NCBI GenBank assembly: GCA_964617665.1 | Contig: CAZUAH010000190.1 | Span: 1 to 23,655 of the forward strand | Source of the DNA: JADHUC01 sp964617665 | GTDB taxonomy: Bacteria; Planctomycetota; Planctomycetia; Pirellulales; Pirellulaceae | Reading direction: 5' to 3' | Length of the DNA: 23,655 nt | Shown: positions 1-7,791 of the stretch, piece after piece | Position numbering within the stretch: the stretch's first letter is position 1 | Layout of the letters: each line of letters opens with the position of its first letter | Translations under genes and position numbers: made by a program | The notes under the pieces: generated by a model | What the model was told of the DNA's origin: nothing | Seen by the model: the letters and a program-made list of their open reading frames with translations, nothing else | Database searches by the model: none

Positions 1-325
1 CCAGCGTCCTGGTATCGCCGCTCCCTTGGGCTTGACGCTGTTGGCCGGCGATCAAGTCGCACAGTCGACTGCGTGCCACGGACAACAACCAGCCTCGGAA
101 CGAACCACGTTCCGGATCGTACTCGAAACCATTGATTGTTCGGGCGACGGTCTGAAGAACGTCCTGGGTCACATCGGCGGCATCCGCATTCTGCAGCCCA
201 CGACGGCGCGCGAACCGATACACCAGAGGCGCGTAGACATCGACAAACTCGCACCAAGCCTCGTCGTCCCGCGCGTCTCGGATGCGAACCAAAAGGCTCG
301 ATCGCGTCTTCTGGGAGTCGCCCAT
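1..325 (-). CDS. RNA polymerase ECF-type sigma-70 factor, N-terminal part (cut by window edge)
   Basis: A minus-strand reading frame begins at an ATG at 323-325 and stays open for 108 codons to the window edge, so the C-terminal region 4 is missing here. The visible part matches sigma-70 region 2. Residues near 30-50 (FVDVYAPLVYRFARRRGLQ) and the following DAADVTQDVLQTV match the region 2 core-binding helix. FRGWLLSVARSRLCDLI matches the region 2.3-2.4 segment that melts and reads the -10 element. The family directs RNA polymerase to specific promoters in the cytoplasm. This sequence style is typical of the many ECF factors of planctomycetes, often encoded beside Ser/Thr kinases; that neighbour would lie outside the window. 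A GGAG about ten bases upstream of the ATG is a fair ribosome site. The target regulon cannot be told. Confidence 0.88.
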   Translation of the reverse strand, partial: MGDSQKTRSSLLVRIRDARDDEAWCEFVDVYAPLVYRFARRRGLQNADAADVTQDVLQTVARTINGFEYDPERGSFRGWLLSVARSRLCDLIAGQQRQAQGSGDTRTL

Positions 326-430
326 TGCAGAGTTGCTCCACCAACCAATACGGGTCCAGCCGTGAGAGTCCGCCAGCAATCTCAAGAAAAGACGCTTCTA
401 CATCTCCTGGGTGGTGGCTGACGGCCGTAG

Positions 431-530
431 GCAAGCGGCAGATGAAGATTTACCACCCCTCACCCTGCCCTCTCCCCCGCTATTCCGCTTCGCGGGCGGG
501 GGCGAGGGTACATTTGAATCTGCCGCTCGC
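431..530. repeat. 100-bp imperfect palindromic REP/MITE-like element
   Basis: The outer arms 431-454 and 507-530 are inverted repeats that match at 19 of 24 positions by eye, with a shared core GCGGCAGAT. Between them lies a second, imperfect inverted repeat: a pyrimidine-rich strand (CCCCTCACCCTGCCCTCTCC from 457) faces a purine-rich strand (GCGGGCGGGGGCGAGGGT, about 492-509) across a short loop near 481-491. The whole element could fold into one long hairpin. Elements with this CCCTCTCCC / GGGCGAGGG signature are familiar as dispersed, non-coding repeats in planctomycete genomes. No transposase is present, so any movement would be in trans. Confidence 0.75.
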
Positions 531-734
531 CATAAGATCATCCCCCCATTCCTCCAGTGTGCCGGAAGATGAACCCCCTGAAAAGTCTCTTTCGGTAGAT
601 CCCGAGTGCGCCACGGGCCTCGACGATTCCACGTCAGGGTTGGTGTAGCCCGCCCAAGGACCTGGAAACGCGGCGGAAGTTGGTTTATGCTCGCATGGAG
701 CGAATCAACAATCCCGAAATCGTCATTGAATGCC

Positions 735-738
735 AGGA
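735..738 (+). promoter_or_regulatory. Ribosome binding site choosing the start at 746
   Basis: AGGA lies seven bases before the ATG at 746. The same frame is open from an ATG at 680, but that one has no ribosome site and would put 22 polar residues in front of the signal peptide. Confidence 0.55.
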
Positions 739-745
739 ACAAAGA

Positions 746-2086
746 ATGGGTGCATACCGTGTCCCCCATCGTCTAGCCTTGCCAGCGATGCTTCTGCTTG
801 TTGTTCTGCTAGTTGCCCCGCCCTTCGCCACAGCAGATGTCGTGGAGTTGCTCAGCGGAGCCAAGGTGGAAGGCAAGGTAACAAACATCGACAAGGCGGG
901 AAAGAAACTCACTTTCGAGCGGATGCTCGGTACTCGTTCGTATTCGAGAGTCTACTCCTACAGCCAAGTCCACGCCGTTACGTTGGGGACCAAGCGATAC
1001 GTGCTGAACGAGAAGCCCGCCGGTTCGTCGACGACCGGATCGCCCACGTCGACAACGGGGCGAACGGGAACCGGCAATCGGCGCACCAAGGCAGAAATCG
1101 AGTCGCTGATCGACCAACTCGGTCGCACGCCGCCGGATTGGTACGAATCAACGCGTCTGAACTATCCACAATCGCTGGATCTTTCGTGGCCGCAGAAGCC
1201 ACCGGGGAATTGGAACGCTCAGCGAAACATGGGTCAGTACATCTGGGATATCATCAATCCGAATCCCGGACGCTGGCGGGAAGGCATCCGGCTGATGCAC
1301 CATTTGCTTAAGCACCATGAGGACAATCCGGCAACCCTGACCCGCGTCATGGAAAGCCTGGGCAGGATGTATCACGACTTCGAGGAGGATTATGCCCGGG
1401 CCGCGTTCTGGTGGCGCCACGCCGCCCTGGAGGGCAATCGCCAATCGCCCGTGAGTGTGAAACTGGCTCGCTGCTATTGGAAACTAGGCAACAAGGACAT
1501 GGCTGTCGATTTGCTGGGAAGACTCCCAACCTGGAGCAACACCATCAAGCTGTGGGCCGACATGGGAGAAACCTCCAGAGCGTTACAGTTGGCCGAAGCC
1601 TACGCCAAGGGCGGTTACCCGGACATGGCCTATCTGTATGCCGGCGACGCCTGCCGAATCTCGGGAAGATACCGCGAGGCCACAGATTACTACGAGAAGG
1701 TGTTGCAGGTGCCGGCATCAGGCAGGGCCGCCAACCGGATCAATCGCAACAAAACGCGTGCCCGCGCAAACATCGACGGAATCCGGATCTTCGATAGCCT
1801 GGACCTCAGTCGAGTTGTCGACGGGACTTATCAGGATCAGTGTCCGGCCTACGCCGGCGAATTGCACGTCGAAGTGGTTGTCCGCAGCGGTCGTATCGAA
1901 TCGGTCGAGGTGACGTCGCACAAGGAGAAGCAATTCTATTCGGCCATAACCGACACGCCCCGACAAATCGTCCAGAAGCAAGGGCTGAAGGGAATCGACG
2001 CGGTGAGTGGAGCGACGATAACGTCCGAAGCGATCATCAACGCCACGGCAAGAGCGCTGGCCAAGGGCTCCAGGACCGCGGAGTAG
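746..2086 (+). CDS. Secreted TPR-like protein with C-terminal FMN-binding domain
   Basis: The 446-residue product starts with a signal peptide (hydrophobic core about 10-25, likely cut after AFATA-type residues near 30). Residues 31-90 form a small beta-rich domain (VVELLSGAKVEGKVTNID), followed by a Ser/Thr/Gly linker (92-110). Residues 160-320 are helical with TPR-like spacing (for example KLARCYWKLGNKDMAVDLLG). Residues 357-440 resemble the FMN_bind domain of RnfG/NqrC: DGTYQD, a beta segment, then GIDAVSGATITSEAI. In that family the Thr of S/T-G-A-T carries covalent FMN attached by ApbE; here it would be Thr424. This suggests an extracytoplasmic flavoprotein in electron transfer or redox sensing, with the repeats binding a partner. 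No haem motif is visible and no ApbE or Rnf/Nqr gene is nearby. The joining of these parts is unusual; the domain call is firm, the role unknown. Confidence 0.85.
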   Translation: MGAYRVPHRLALPAMLLLVVLLVAPPFATADVVELLSGAKVEGKVTNIDKAGKKLTFERMLGTRSYSRVYSYSQVHAVTLGTKRYVLNEKPAGSSTTGSPTSTTGRTGTGNRRTKAEIESLIDQLGRTPPDWYESTRLNYPQSLDLSWPQKPPGNWNAQRNMGQYIWDIINPNPGRWREGIRLMHHLLKHHEDNPATLTRVMESLGRMYHDFEEDYARAAFWWRHAALEGNRQSPVSVKLARCYWKLGNKDMAVDLLGRLPTWSNTIKLWADMGETSRALQLAEAYAKGGYPDMAYLYAGDACRISGRYREATDYYEKVLQVPASGRAANRINRNKTRARANIDGIRIFDSLDLSRVVDGTYQDQCPAYAGELHVEVVVRSGRIESVEVTSHKEKQFYSAITDTPRQIVQKQGLKGIDAVSGATITSEAIINATARALAKGSRTAE

Positions 2087-2167
2087 ATCCTGTCCGGCCA
2101 CAGTCTTATCATCGTGCCGCGAAGCTACCGTCAAAGAAAGGCGAGGGTCTTTAACCGGCTCTTGTGC

Positions 2168-2998
2168 CTATCTCTTGGAGTCTCTCGGAACTTGGAATCC
2201 GTTCTCGCGATCCTCGACGGCCACGGCTGCCCATCCCGTACAGCCTTTGTCGCGTACAGTACGTCCACTGGCGGCCAGGAATTGTCCATCTGGCAACCCG
2301 ACTATGCCAAGTGAACAGTCGAATTCGTAACGCCCCTTCATGTCGAAGTTGACATCCGTCTTCAGCATGATCTTGGGATTACCATAGCAGCCAAACCACC
2401 AGTGGTTATTGGCGAATGCTGCAGTCTGGATGCCAAGATGCGTGTGCCCGCTCTTGATGACGTGTTTCTTGACGAACTTGAAATCGGGATCGTATTCGTA
2501 GACGTAGTTCTCTTGGACGCTGTCCGGTAATCCTCCCACCACGAAGAAACGTCCATCACGGTATCCGATGCCGCCAGCGCCATGAAATACTTCAGACGTC
2601 TCATGCTTCGATGACAATGACAAGTCGTCGGCGTCGTACACGTAAACCCACGAGTCTGCATTGCCGTTCGGGTCGTTGAACCGCCCAAAATTCACGGCGA
2701 CGTAGATCTTCCCGTCATGATGGCAGAGATCGCCGTGATGGTTGCCAACGGGGATCTGCTTGAGGATCTTACCCGTTGTGTCCGTTTTCACCAGAGCGGT
2801 CGTGAAGCTCCAATAGATGGCATCTCTGTCATTCGTGCAGATGCCCTGCAGATGATGGCGGTACGTCCCATCGCACGTCACTTTGCTGAAGGTCCCCGGT
2901 TCACCCGGTAGCGATTCGATAGTCGTCTTACCAGACTCTTGAGCCAAGCTGGATGTCGAAAAGACGATAACGAACGCTGAAATTAGAAATCTGGTCAT
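2168..2998 (-). CDS. Secreted protein of unknown function, propeller-like
   Basis: The 276-residue product begins with a clear signal peptide (MTRFLISAFVIVFSTSSLAQ). A purine-rich GGGGGA about eight bases upstream supports this start. The mature part shows short recurring beta-strand patterns with Tyr-Val-Tyr/Asp-Pro-Asp turns (SWVYVYDADD, NYVYEYDPDF, KIYVAVNFG, RFFVVGG), like the blades of beta-propeller or quinoprotein-like proteins. His-rich spots such as GNHHGDLCHHDG and SGHTHLG could bind a metal or ligand, but this is a guess. At about 250 mature residues it would suit a five- or six-bladed fold. No catalytic motif is recognised. It lies downstream of the export operon on the same strand, but the repeat at 3048-3160 and a 212-base gap suggest it is a separate unit. 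Confidence 0.75.
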   Translation of the reverse strand: MTRFLISAFVIVFSTSSLAQESGKTTIESLPGEPGTFSKVTCDGTYRHHLQGICTNDRDAIYWSFTTALVKTDTTGKILKQIPVGNHHGDLCHHDGKIYVAVNFGRFNDPNGNADSWVYVYDADDLSLSSKHETSEVFHGAGGIGYRDGRFFVVGGLPDSVQENYVYEYDPDFKFVKKHVIKSGHTHLGIQTAAFANNHWWFGCYGNPKIMLKTDVNFDMKGRYEFDCSLGIVGLPDGQFLAASGRTVRDKGCTGWAAVAVEDRENGFQVPRDSKR

Positions 2999-3047
2999 TT
3001 GCGATTTCCCCCATGAACAGCAAGCGAACGTCTTGGACGCTGAAGTC

Positions 3048-3160
3048 TAGAGGCGGTTTCAGAACCGGGAGGGCGAGGCTCCCGCCGAGCCGAAATCACG
3101 GAGAAACGCGGCTCAGCAGGAGCTTCGCCCTCCCGAAATCCAGTTTTGAAATACCTTCTA
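3048..3160. repeat. MITE-like nested inverted repeat
   Basis: Two nested inverted repeats are visible. The outer arms 3048-3065 and 3143-3160 match at 13 of 18 positions (TAGA at the tips, TTTCA and AAC inside). The inner arms 3066-3092 and 3109-3135 match at 24 of 27 positions around a 16-base loop, and carry the signature GGGAGGGCGA...GAGCCG. Short translations of this repeat (EGEAPAEP, GRARLPPSR) turn up as spurious proteins in planctomycete genomes, which fits a dispersed non-coding element. It sits between the TolC-like gene and the next minus-strand gene, where the hairpin could also weaken read-through. No clear target-site duplication was established. Confidence 0.75.
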
Positions 3161-3210
3161 ACAAAGTCGATACAACGACTCATCTTAACACGGGACGTAG
3201 GGAGAAACCG

Positions 3211-6200
3211 CTATTCCTGCGAATCTAATCCGGCTGACGGATCCGGCTGTGGGGCTGGCAATTCTTCGCTCGACGACGGTTGGGGAGCCCCCGTGTCGAA
3301 GATGATCGCCTCTCCTGCCGGAACGCAGAGCATGCGTTTGATCTTGCGTGAATGCAATGTGCGACGCGGCAGATCGCCGTAGACGGGGCCAGCATCGAAG
3401 GGCAGTTGGTAGTTTGGCTCGGGCTGGAACTGCTCGTCGTAGAGCATGGGCCAGAACCCGGTGTCGTCCACCCTCAGCAGTTCAAGATCGTGGAAAAGTT
3501 GAATCCGGTCTAGGATATAGTCTATATGGGTCCTCGCCAGTGCGACGAGCGATCTGGTGTAGGCATCCTGCGACTCCAAGACATCGCGGACCGAGACTGC
3601 TTTGTAGCCCAACAGCAATTGCATTCGCGTGCTGATCAGGCGATCGTACGCCAACGCTGCGCTGGCCACGGAGATTTGGTATTGCTCGCGGTCCACTTGC
3701 AGTTGTCGCAGATCGTTGCGGACGGATAGTTTGATGCGATCCTCCAAGGCCATCAATTCGCGTAGGCCCGCATTGTAATTGATCAAAGACACGCGAAATT
3801 GATTGCGTTGCGTCTTGCGATTCAGCGGCGCATCGAACGTCATTGACAGTTGGGTTTGGCTGTCATCGAAGGTGAAATCGAAGGGGCGATTCAAATCGCT
3901 GCGTGTGCGAATCTGTTGGGTCGCCCTCAGGTTCAAAATGGACTTCAAATCGTCGCCCGCCAATTTTATTTGGCGCCACGTATCGGCCAATTCACCTCGC
4001 TCGTTAACAAGGTCAAATCGCAACGTCAACGCTGTCAACATCGCGTCGTCCATCTCAATCTCAACGGGCACCAGACCGCCTATGTCCCCCTCCAAAATGC
4101 TCTGACTTCTCCTGACTAACTCCTCGGCTATGCCTCGGAGTTCTTCGTCAGAGAACTGTGGCGCTGGAACAAGTGCCGTCGTTCGGGCGGACAGATCGTC
4201 CACGTCGGCAAACAGCGCTTCGGCGGACTGCACGAGTTCGGGGATGCCTTTCAACGGTTCGCTATTCTCGACCGCTTTCCTGATCGCTCGCCCTAAATCG
4301 TCTTCCAGCTCTTTGTGCTGCTTTCGCAAGTCGGGTATTTCATCGCGGATCGCGGCAATCTCGTCATCGGAAACCCCGGACCTCTCGCCCAACACCAATT
4401 GGTGGTCAATGAGGCTCAGCAGTGAATTCACTAGATCCAGGGTGCGCCGAAAGATGCTTTGCAGTTGTGGCTGTTGCGCCCCCGTTTCAATGGTTAACGC
4501 CTGCACATTGAGCCGCACTCTCCATTCAGCCTCGTCGACCTTCAATTGATCCAGTAGCAGCTTCAGTTTTTCAGCGTGCGCGGCTGAATCTCCGTCGCGT
4601 TGCCGAAACTCGATCAGATTTAGCATCTTGCTAACGAGTTCGACAACGACATTCAGCAGCATTTCCCGATCCGGCTCATCTTCTCTGAGTTCAGTTGACA
4701 CATTGCGACGCGCACGTTTCACCCTCTCGGCCGCAGCGGTCTGTTCATCGCGATGCGTCAACTCCTCCAACTCCGTCAGATCGAGATTGACCGGCAGTTC
4801 CGGCGGAAGCCCAATGTCCAGCTTCAAGCTGTCCATGCTTCCCTCCAGACGGTTGCAGCTGTTGATCAGGCTACTGCGGTTGGCCAACACATCTTGTTCA
4901 AATTGATCAACCTGGAAGCGGGGTAGTTGGTCGGCGCGATACTGGGCCTGGACCTGCTGGAAGCCGCGCAGGTTGCTGAAATAGGTCTGGGCAGCGATTT
5001 CGATCTCTCGATATGTAAGCAACAGGCCGTAGTACCGCGCGGCCAGATCGACGAAAAACTGTCGGCGGAAACGCATGAAGTCGCGCGCCGCATAAACGAC
5101 GTTACGCTCCGCTTGTGTGAGTCTTTCCAAAACGACATCGCGTTGAAAGAGGTTTTGCGAAATGTCCAGCAGAAGGTCGGAGCCGACATCAGCAGCGAAA
5201 CCACTCGGACCATTGAAAGTCAGCACCACGTTGTTGGCGAAACTAGCGAGTAGATCGCCGCCGGTTGCCAGCACGGCGTTTTCGGTGAGTGTCGTCGGAA
5301 TTCGAAGTTCGTCGTCCGTGAGCCCCGCGTTGCGGCTGTGCGAGTAGTTGACCTCGTTGCGATTGCCGCCAGTGGCGAACTTCATATCGTAGTCGAATCG
5401 CTCGAGCGATAATCGCAGAGCAGCGTGATACAGAATCTCTTTCTGGGTCTGGTATTCGCGACTGTTGATCAAAGCCAACTCGACGATATCTTCCAGGGCA
5501 AGACGCTGCGACTGGTCTCGCTGGTCTGCGGTCGGTTCGTGATCGTATTCGCGAGCATACTCCTCGCGTATCGAGGCGAATTCGAACATGCGAATGAGGC
5601 AGCTTTGCGGAAGCGATTGCCAGATTTCGTCGGGGATGGGGAGAATTATCAGTTCTCCCCCTTCCTCGTACAGTTCACCCAACGCCTGATCTTCTGTAGC
5701 AGGCTGATTCTCGGGTGTTAGCTCCGCCGGATCCTCCTGATAAGAGACTTGTTGAATGATACTGTTCGCGTTCGGCGAAGCCATTCGCGGGCTGTGTGCG
5801 TCGGTCAAGTGATGAGTTGCGCCGTCGCTTGCGCTCTGGGTTGGTGTAGGGCCTAAGCGCAAATCGTGCGAGCTTTGGACCGTCGCTAGGTGGTTTTCGC
5901 TGGACGACAGATGCGGAAAAGGCAAGACATCGTTTGGCTCAGTTGTGTGGCTGCGGAAACGGCTTGGGTCCCGCTCGGGCAAGTCCGGCAACGAGTAGGC
6001 GTAAAGTTGCGGAGCGGGAACAGGCAGCCACGGATCGTCGGTGGGAGTGGCATCGCAGAATCGCGATCGCGGGTCTGGATCAACGGCGAAGCCAAACGGA
6101 AGCCGCCACGGGGTGCTAGCAGACTTCTCGTTAAGGATCGAATAGGTTTCCAAGTCGGCACGCAGGCGGTAGTGAGTGCGCGTACAGCCTGCAACCGCCA

Positions 6201-6267
6201 ACAGTAGGCACAAACACCCTGAAATGCGAAAGACAAACGTTCTCACGTCGCCCCCTAGCTTGGCCAT
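3211..6267 (-). CDS. TolC-family outer membrane efflux lipoprotein, extra-long
   Basis: The 1018-residue product has a lipoprotein signal (LLLAVAGC, Cys28). Residues 30-250 are a low-complexity, Pro/Glu-rich extension. The outer membrane efflux repeat starts near 255 (EDIVELALINSREYQTQKE) and includes the long helices around 380-480 (QAERNVVYAARDFMRFRRQF; QVDQFEQDVLANRSSLIN). The second half covers about 745-935 (LRFDLVNERGELADTWRQIK; YKAVSVRDVLESQDAYTRSL). Between the halves lies a charged, mainly helical insertion of about 240 residues (505-745) that TolC proteins, usually 430-500 residues, lack. A Pro-rich tail ends the protein. It should form the outer membrane channel for the adaptor and permease encoded upstream. 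A GTG at 6246, preceded by AGGGGG, gives a more standard lipoprotein signal and may be the true start. Confidence 0.88.
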   Translation of the reverse strand: MAKLGGDVRTFVFRISGCLCLLLAVAGCTRTHYRLRADLETYSILNEKSASTPWRLPFGFAVDPDPRSRFCDATPTDDPWLPVPAPQLYAYSLPDLPERDPSRFRSHTTEPNDVLPFPHLSSSENHLATVQSSHDLRLGPTPTQSASDGATHHLTDAHSPRMASPNANSIIQQVSYQEDPAELTPENQPATEDQALGELYEEGGELIILPIPDEIWQSLPQSCLIRMFEFASIREEYAREYDHEPTADQRDQSQRLALEDIVELALINSREYQTQKEILYHAALRLSLERFDYDMKFATGGNRNEVNYSHSRNAGLTDDELRIPTTLTENAVLATGGDLLASFANNVVLTFNGPSGFAADVGSDLLLDISQNLFQRDVVLERLTQAERNVVYAARDFMRFRRQFFVDLAARYYGLLLTYREIEIAAQTYFSNLRGFQQVQAQYRADQLPRFQVDQFEQDVLANRSSLINSCNRLEGSMDSLKLDIGLPPELPVNLDLTELEELTHRDEQTAAAERVKRARRNVSTELREDEPDREMLLNVVVELVSKMLNLIEFRQRDGDSAAHAEKLKLLLDQLKVDEAEWRVRLNVQALTIETGAQQPQLQSIFRRTLDLVNSLLSLIDHQLVLGERSGVSDDEIAAIRDEIPDLRKQHKELEDDLGRAIRKAVENSEPLKGIPELVQSAEALFADVDDLSARTTALVPAPQFSDEELRGIAEELVRRSQSILEGDIGGLVPVEIEMDDAMLTALTLRFDLVNERGELADTWRQIKLAGDDLKSILNLRATQQIRTRSDLNRPFDFTFDDSQTQLSMTFDAPLNRKTQRNQFRVSLINYNAGLRELMALEDRIKLSVRNDLRQLQVDREQYQISVASAALAYDRLISTRMQLLLGYKAVSVRDVLESQDAYTRSLVALARTHIDYILDRIQLFHDLELLRVDDTGFWPMLYDEQFQPEPNYQLPFDAGPVYGDLPRRTLHSRKIKRMLCVPAGEAIIFDTGAPQPSSSEELPAPQPDPSAGLDSQE

Positions 6268-6389
6268 ACTCTCCGCGCAGACGGCAAGACCGGTACAATC
6301 GACATGGTTAGGGGAATCGGCAGAGTCGCCCTATGCGCTCAGCTTTTTCAGGCCAGGGCGAATGATTCGCGTTGCTAGCAGGCTGATTA

Positions 6390-7685
6390 CTACTGATGCC
6401 TGAGGGCCTCGATCGGGTCCATTAGTGCGGCACGACGTGCTGGGTAGACACCGAACACCATGCCAATGACCACAGAAAACCCAAATGCCATCAGTATGGA
6501 CCACCAGCTCAGTGCCGTTTGGATTTCGGACGCTGAAGTAACGACAATCGGGATTGCGATACCCACGAAGATCCCCATCAGCCCTCCGGAGGCGGACAAG
6601 ACCGTGCTCTCAATCAGAAACTGCACGATGATGTGAGGCCGCGTCGCTCCCAAAGCCCGCCGGATGCCGATTTCGCGTGTGCGCTCGGATACCGTTGCCA
6701 GCATGATGTTCATGATCCCAATCCCGCCGACCAGCAGTGATATGCCAGCGATCGAGCCTAGAACGAGGTTCCAGATTCGCTTTTCGCGCTCGGCTTGCCG
6801 CAGCAGCTCCAACGGAACCTGGACCTCGAAATCTTCTCCACGAGGGTGATTGTGCAAGAGCAGCTTTCGAGCCATGGCGGCCGTCTGAGCGACCAGCGTT
6901 TCATCATGCACCGTCAGTGTGATTTCGCTTAGTTGCGTCCGTTCGTAGTCCCGGCTGCCCGAGCGGATGATCACCTGCAATTCGCCAAAACGGCTTCGCG
7001 CGGAGGTCAGCGGAACGTAGATGTCGTTGTTGAAATCCTGGTGACCGATGGCACCCGGTATCGCGCTGCCGCTGTCCTGGGTATCCATGACACCGATGAC
7101 TTGGTATGCCCCCGTGCCCAGCAAGACCGACTTGCCAATGGGATCCTCAAAGCCGAAAAGTCGTTCTGCCGCTCCGGCTCCCAACACCGCAACGTTTGCG
7201 ATCGTCGTCAGATCCAGATCGCCCAAGAAACGTCCCCGACGTGTGACCAATCGCTTAACTCGCCGGAAGTCTGGCGTCGTGCCCAGAATGCGAGCATTGG
7301 CAATTCGATGACGACCGTGTTGAGCGTTTCTTCTGACCAATGCCGACGGAACAGCACGTTTGACGGTCGGCAACGTCGCCTTCAGCAGATCGAAGTCCTT
7401 GTACCGCAGGCCATACTCGGACACACGGCTGACCTGCGCTTGCGAGGACCCGTTTTCGCTCGACTCCTCTTCGTCGTCCTGTCCTGGCTTGACGCTGCGT
7501 ATGATGACGTTGGCAGCACCAAGCCGACGGATCTGCTCCACCGCGTGCCGCTTGGATCCTTCGCCGATGGCCAGCATGGCGATCACCGAGCTGACTCCCA
7601 GAATGGTGCCGAGCATGGTCAGGAGACTGCGCAGCTTATTCAGCAAGAGATTCCTGATCGAGAGTTCGATGACCTTGAACCACAT
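6390..7685 (-). CDS. MacB/FtsX-type ABC transporter permease
   Basis: The 431-residue product has the MacB permease layout: a first membrane helix near 19-41 (LLTMLGTILGVSSVIAMLAI), a periplasmic MacB_PCD-like domain (about 45-300), and three membrane helices in the last 130 residues. The FtsX signature is clear in GGIGIMNIMLATVSERTREI and GIRRALGAT, and the end PARRAALMDPIEALRH is typical of the family. MacB-type transporters do not move substrate through the membrane; they drive the periplasmic complex by mechanotransmission. The nucleotide-binding domain that MacB of Escherichia coli carries at its N-terminus is absent, so this is a split type needing a separate LolD-like ATPase. No such gene lies in the operon. 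It is 106 bases downstream of the adaptor gene and 122 bases upstream of the TolC-like gene. Confidence 0.93.
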   Translation of the reverse strand: MWFKVIELSIRNLLLNKLRSLLTMLGTILGVSSVIAMLAIGEGSKRHAVEQIRRLGAANVIIRSVKPGQDDEEESSENGSSQAQVSRVSEYGLRYKDFDLLKATLPTVKRAVPSALVRRNAQHGRHRIANARILGTTPDFRRVKRLVTRRGRFLGDLDLTTIANVAVLGAGAAERLFGFEDPIGKSVLLGTGAYQVIGVMDTQDSGSAIPGAIGHQDFNNDIYVPLTSARSRFGELQVIIRSGSRDYERTQLSEITLTVHDETLVAQTAAMARKLLLHNHPRGEDFEVQVPLELLRQAEREKRIWNLVLGSIAGISLLVGGIGIMNIMLATVSERTREIGIRRALGATRPHIIVQFLIESTVLSASGGLMGIFVGIAIPIVVTSASEIQTALSWWSILMAFGFSVVIGMVFGVYPARRAALMDPIEALRHQ

Positions 7686-7791
7686 AGCCTTCGTAGGTCA
7701 GGCTGCGCCTGTGAAATGGGGATGGGTGTGTTCTCGGCCGTTTTCATCTCACGCGGAATCCGGCCTGCTTGCCTGAAGTCTGACATTCAGA

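Larger units (their letters stand above)
326..745. other. Intergenic region between divergent sigma factor and FMN-binding protein genes
   Basis: No convincing gene lies in these 420 bases. Open frames here are either antisense continuations of the sigma factor or run through the hairpin repeat at 431-530, and none has a good ribosome site or a recognisable protein. The stretch should hold the promoters of both flanking genes, which point away from each other, but no clear -35/-10 pair was found for either. Confidence 0.6.

Noticed and set aside
398..769. 123-codon minus-strand frame upstream of the FMN-binding protein gene
   Set aside because: It runs through the palindromic repeat and overlaps the start of the flanking gene; no ribosome site or protein family seen.
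3013..3228. Small open frame over the inverted repeat
   Set aside because: Its sequence is the translated MITE-like repeat (GRARLPPSR pattern), a common false gene in planctomycete genomes.
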